DNA from: Lentisphaerae bacterium RIFOXYA12_FULL_48_11
Lineage (GTDB): Bacteria; Verrucomicrobiota; Kiritimatiellia; UBA8416; YA12-FULL-48-11
Length of the DNA stretch: 33,420 nt
Assembly (NCBI GenBank): GCA_001804885.1
Contig: MHBM01000224.1
Coordinates: forward strand, 1 to 33,420
Direction: 5' to 3'
A program made the position numbers and the translations under genes. Positions 32,519 to 33,420 of this stretch are shown here, in pieces. The notes under the pieces are model-generated. The model did not search any database, was not told the DNA's origin, and saw only the letters and a program-made list of their open reading frames with translations. Each line of letters opens with the position of its first letter. Within the stretch, counting starts at the first letter, position 1.

Positions 32519-33420
32519 CTACAAGCTCCATCCCTGTCGATATTCACGGCGAAGGTACTTGTTTGCTTCCTCCATGTTCGTAAATCTCATATTTTGGCCG
32601 TCCCAATTGAGGCGTGTTTTGGTGAGCTGCTCCCTGAGACTTGTGCGCAGGGCAACGTTACCCAGCAGGACGACTTCAGCAAGCGGGCCGGCCCAATCGA
32701 AATTTGACCCAGCCGGTTTGCCACCTTTACAGGCTTCGATCCATTCCTTGTGATGTCCGATCGAACGTGGAAGGGTTTTGGGCACTTGTTCAGATGCCTG
32801 TTGCTTGGATTCTGGAATGAGTCGGTTCCCCAGAATCTTCCCATTATCACCAATGAGTAGCCGGCCATTTGCTCCCATTTCCCTGCCATCCTCCAATTCC
32901 GCAGGACGTGGAGGTCTCAATCCGCCGTCATACCAGGTGAAATCTACTGGTGGCATATCACCGCGGGCAGGGAAACGATAATTCACCATTGAAGCAAGCG
33001 GATAAGTCTCATCATTAACTCTCGTCGAGGAGGCCGATACGCTTAAAGGATGACCCAGCTTCAAAGCCCTGAAAACCGCGTCAAAGGTATGACATCCGAT
33101 ATCCCCTAATGCACCGGTTCCGAAATCCCACCAGCCGCGCCATTTAAAAGGCAGGTAAGCTGGATGATAGGGGCGTAACGGTGCGGGGCCAACCCAGAGA
33201 TCCCAGTCAAGCGTCTCAGGTACAGGCGGCGTCTCCGTGGGACGCGGAATACCCTGCGGCCAATATTCTTCGAAGAGTCCTTTGGATGCTCTGTCGGTCC
33301 ATATATGGACCTCGCGCACCGGGCCAATAGCTCCTGACCAGATAAATTCACAGAGCCGGCGGGTTTCCTCCGATGCCTGTCCCTGATTGCCCATTTGGGT
33401 TGCAACCTTGTGTTCACGTG
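32519..33420 (-). CDS. Gfo/Idh/MocA family oxidoreductase, C-terminal part (5' end outside window)
   Basis: The frame is open from the TAG-side stop at 32519 to the right edge, so the N-terminal NAD-binding domain lies outside. The first visible residues read [18 protein letters not shown], the family segment after the nucleotide-binding half. The visible 300 residues contain [28 protein letters not shown], and [11 protein letters not shown] with the usual catalytic His, followed by an FTWYDGG segment and a tail [19 protein letters not shown]. The tail closely resembles that of the homologue at 27221 (NWDAPNMQITNVPAANKYL), so they are paralogues of one subfamily. Most likely this is also an exported sugar dehydrogenase, but the signal peptide cannot be checked. 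It converges with the FAD oxidoreductase gene. Confidence 0.88.
   Translation of the reverse strand, partial: REHKVATQMGNQGQASEETRRLCEFIWSGAIGPVREVHIWTDRASKGLFEEYWPQGIPRPTETPPVPETLDWDLWVGPAPLRPYHPAYLPFKWRGWWDFGTGALGDIGCHTFDAVFRALKLGHPLSVSASSTRVNDETYPLASMVNYRFPARGDMPPVDFTWYDGGLRPPRPAELEDGREMGANGRLLIGDNGKILGNRLIPESKQQASEQVPKTLPRSIGHHKEWIEACKGGKPAGSNFDWAGPLAEVVLLGNVALRTSLREQLTKTRLNWDGQNMRFTNMEEANKYLRREYRQGWSL

Noticed and set aside
1-33420. CRISPR arrays, insertion sequences, phage or tRNA genes
   Set aside because: No regularly spaced direct repeats, transposase motifs, terminal inverted repeats or cloverleaf-like sequences were seen on either strand.

Overview
The window looks like the chromosome of a free-living or gut/sediment bacterium of the Planctomycetes-Verrucomicrobia-Lentisphaerae (PVC) group, most likely Kiritimatiellae, Lentisphaeria or a related Verrucomicrobiota lineage. 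This is inferred from the gene mix: DUF1080 proteins, Tat-exported Gfo/Idh/MocA oxidoreductases, Tat-exported isomerase-fold proteins, neutral-ceramidase homologues, a DUF4838 lipoprotein and an iduronate-2-sulfatase-like sulfatase. Composition is near 50% GC and most genes have clear GGAGG-type ribosome binding sites. No rRNA, tRNA, CRISPR array, transposase or phage gene was found.

Layout. 1-5941 (+): the 3' end of an unknown gene, a very large exported esterase with three alpha/beta-hydrolase-like domains, and a GHL10-type TIM-barrel protein 18 bases behind it. 5959-8291 (-): an overlapping membrane pair (DUF2157 then GDYXXLXY), the only part unrelated to glycans. 8438-12939 (+): a tight run of four exported proteins (two AP-endonuclease-2-fold isomerase/lyase types, a TIM-barrel-like protein and a beta-rich orphan). 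12983-13771 (-): a CBM9-like binding protein. 13932-20748 (+): a double DUF1080 protein, two neutral-ceramidase homologues flanking an unrecognised protein, and a small basic protein. 20991-22484 (+): a sulfatase, convergent with a DUF4838 lipoprotein (22509-24815, -). 25097-27190 (+): an HGSNAT-like membrane acetyltransferase and a lectin-like secreted protein. 27221-29915 (-): a Gfo/Idh/MocA oxidoreductase and a Tat-exported nitrilase-family amidohydrolase. 30174-32336 (+): an FAD oxidoreductase with an SLH-like tail. 32519-33420 (-): a second Gfo/Idh/MocA gene cut by the right edge.

How it may work together. Almost every product carries a Sec, Tat or lipoprotein signal, so the region encodes an extracytoplasmic enzyme set for a complex, probably sulfated and acylated or acetylated glycan. 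Esterase, sulfatase and ceramidase-like hydrolases would remove substituents. The Gfo/Idh/MocA, isomerase-fold and DUF1080 proteins together match the known parts list of the 3-keto-glycoside (oxidation, elimination, hydration) route of glycosidic bond cleavage. No transporter, SusC/D pair, regulator or sulfatase-activating enzyme is visible. Non-coding signals include two closely similar promoter-like elements 5' of genes at 19029 and 30174, a roughly 21-bp element found in three intergenic places, and inverted repeats at many gene ends.
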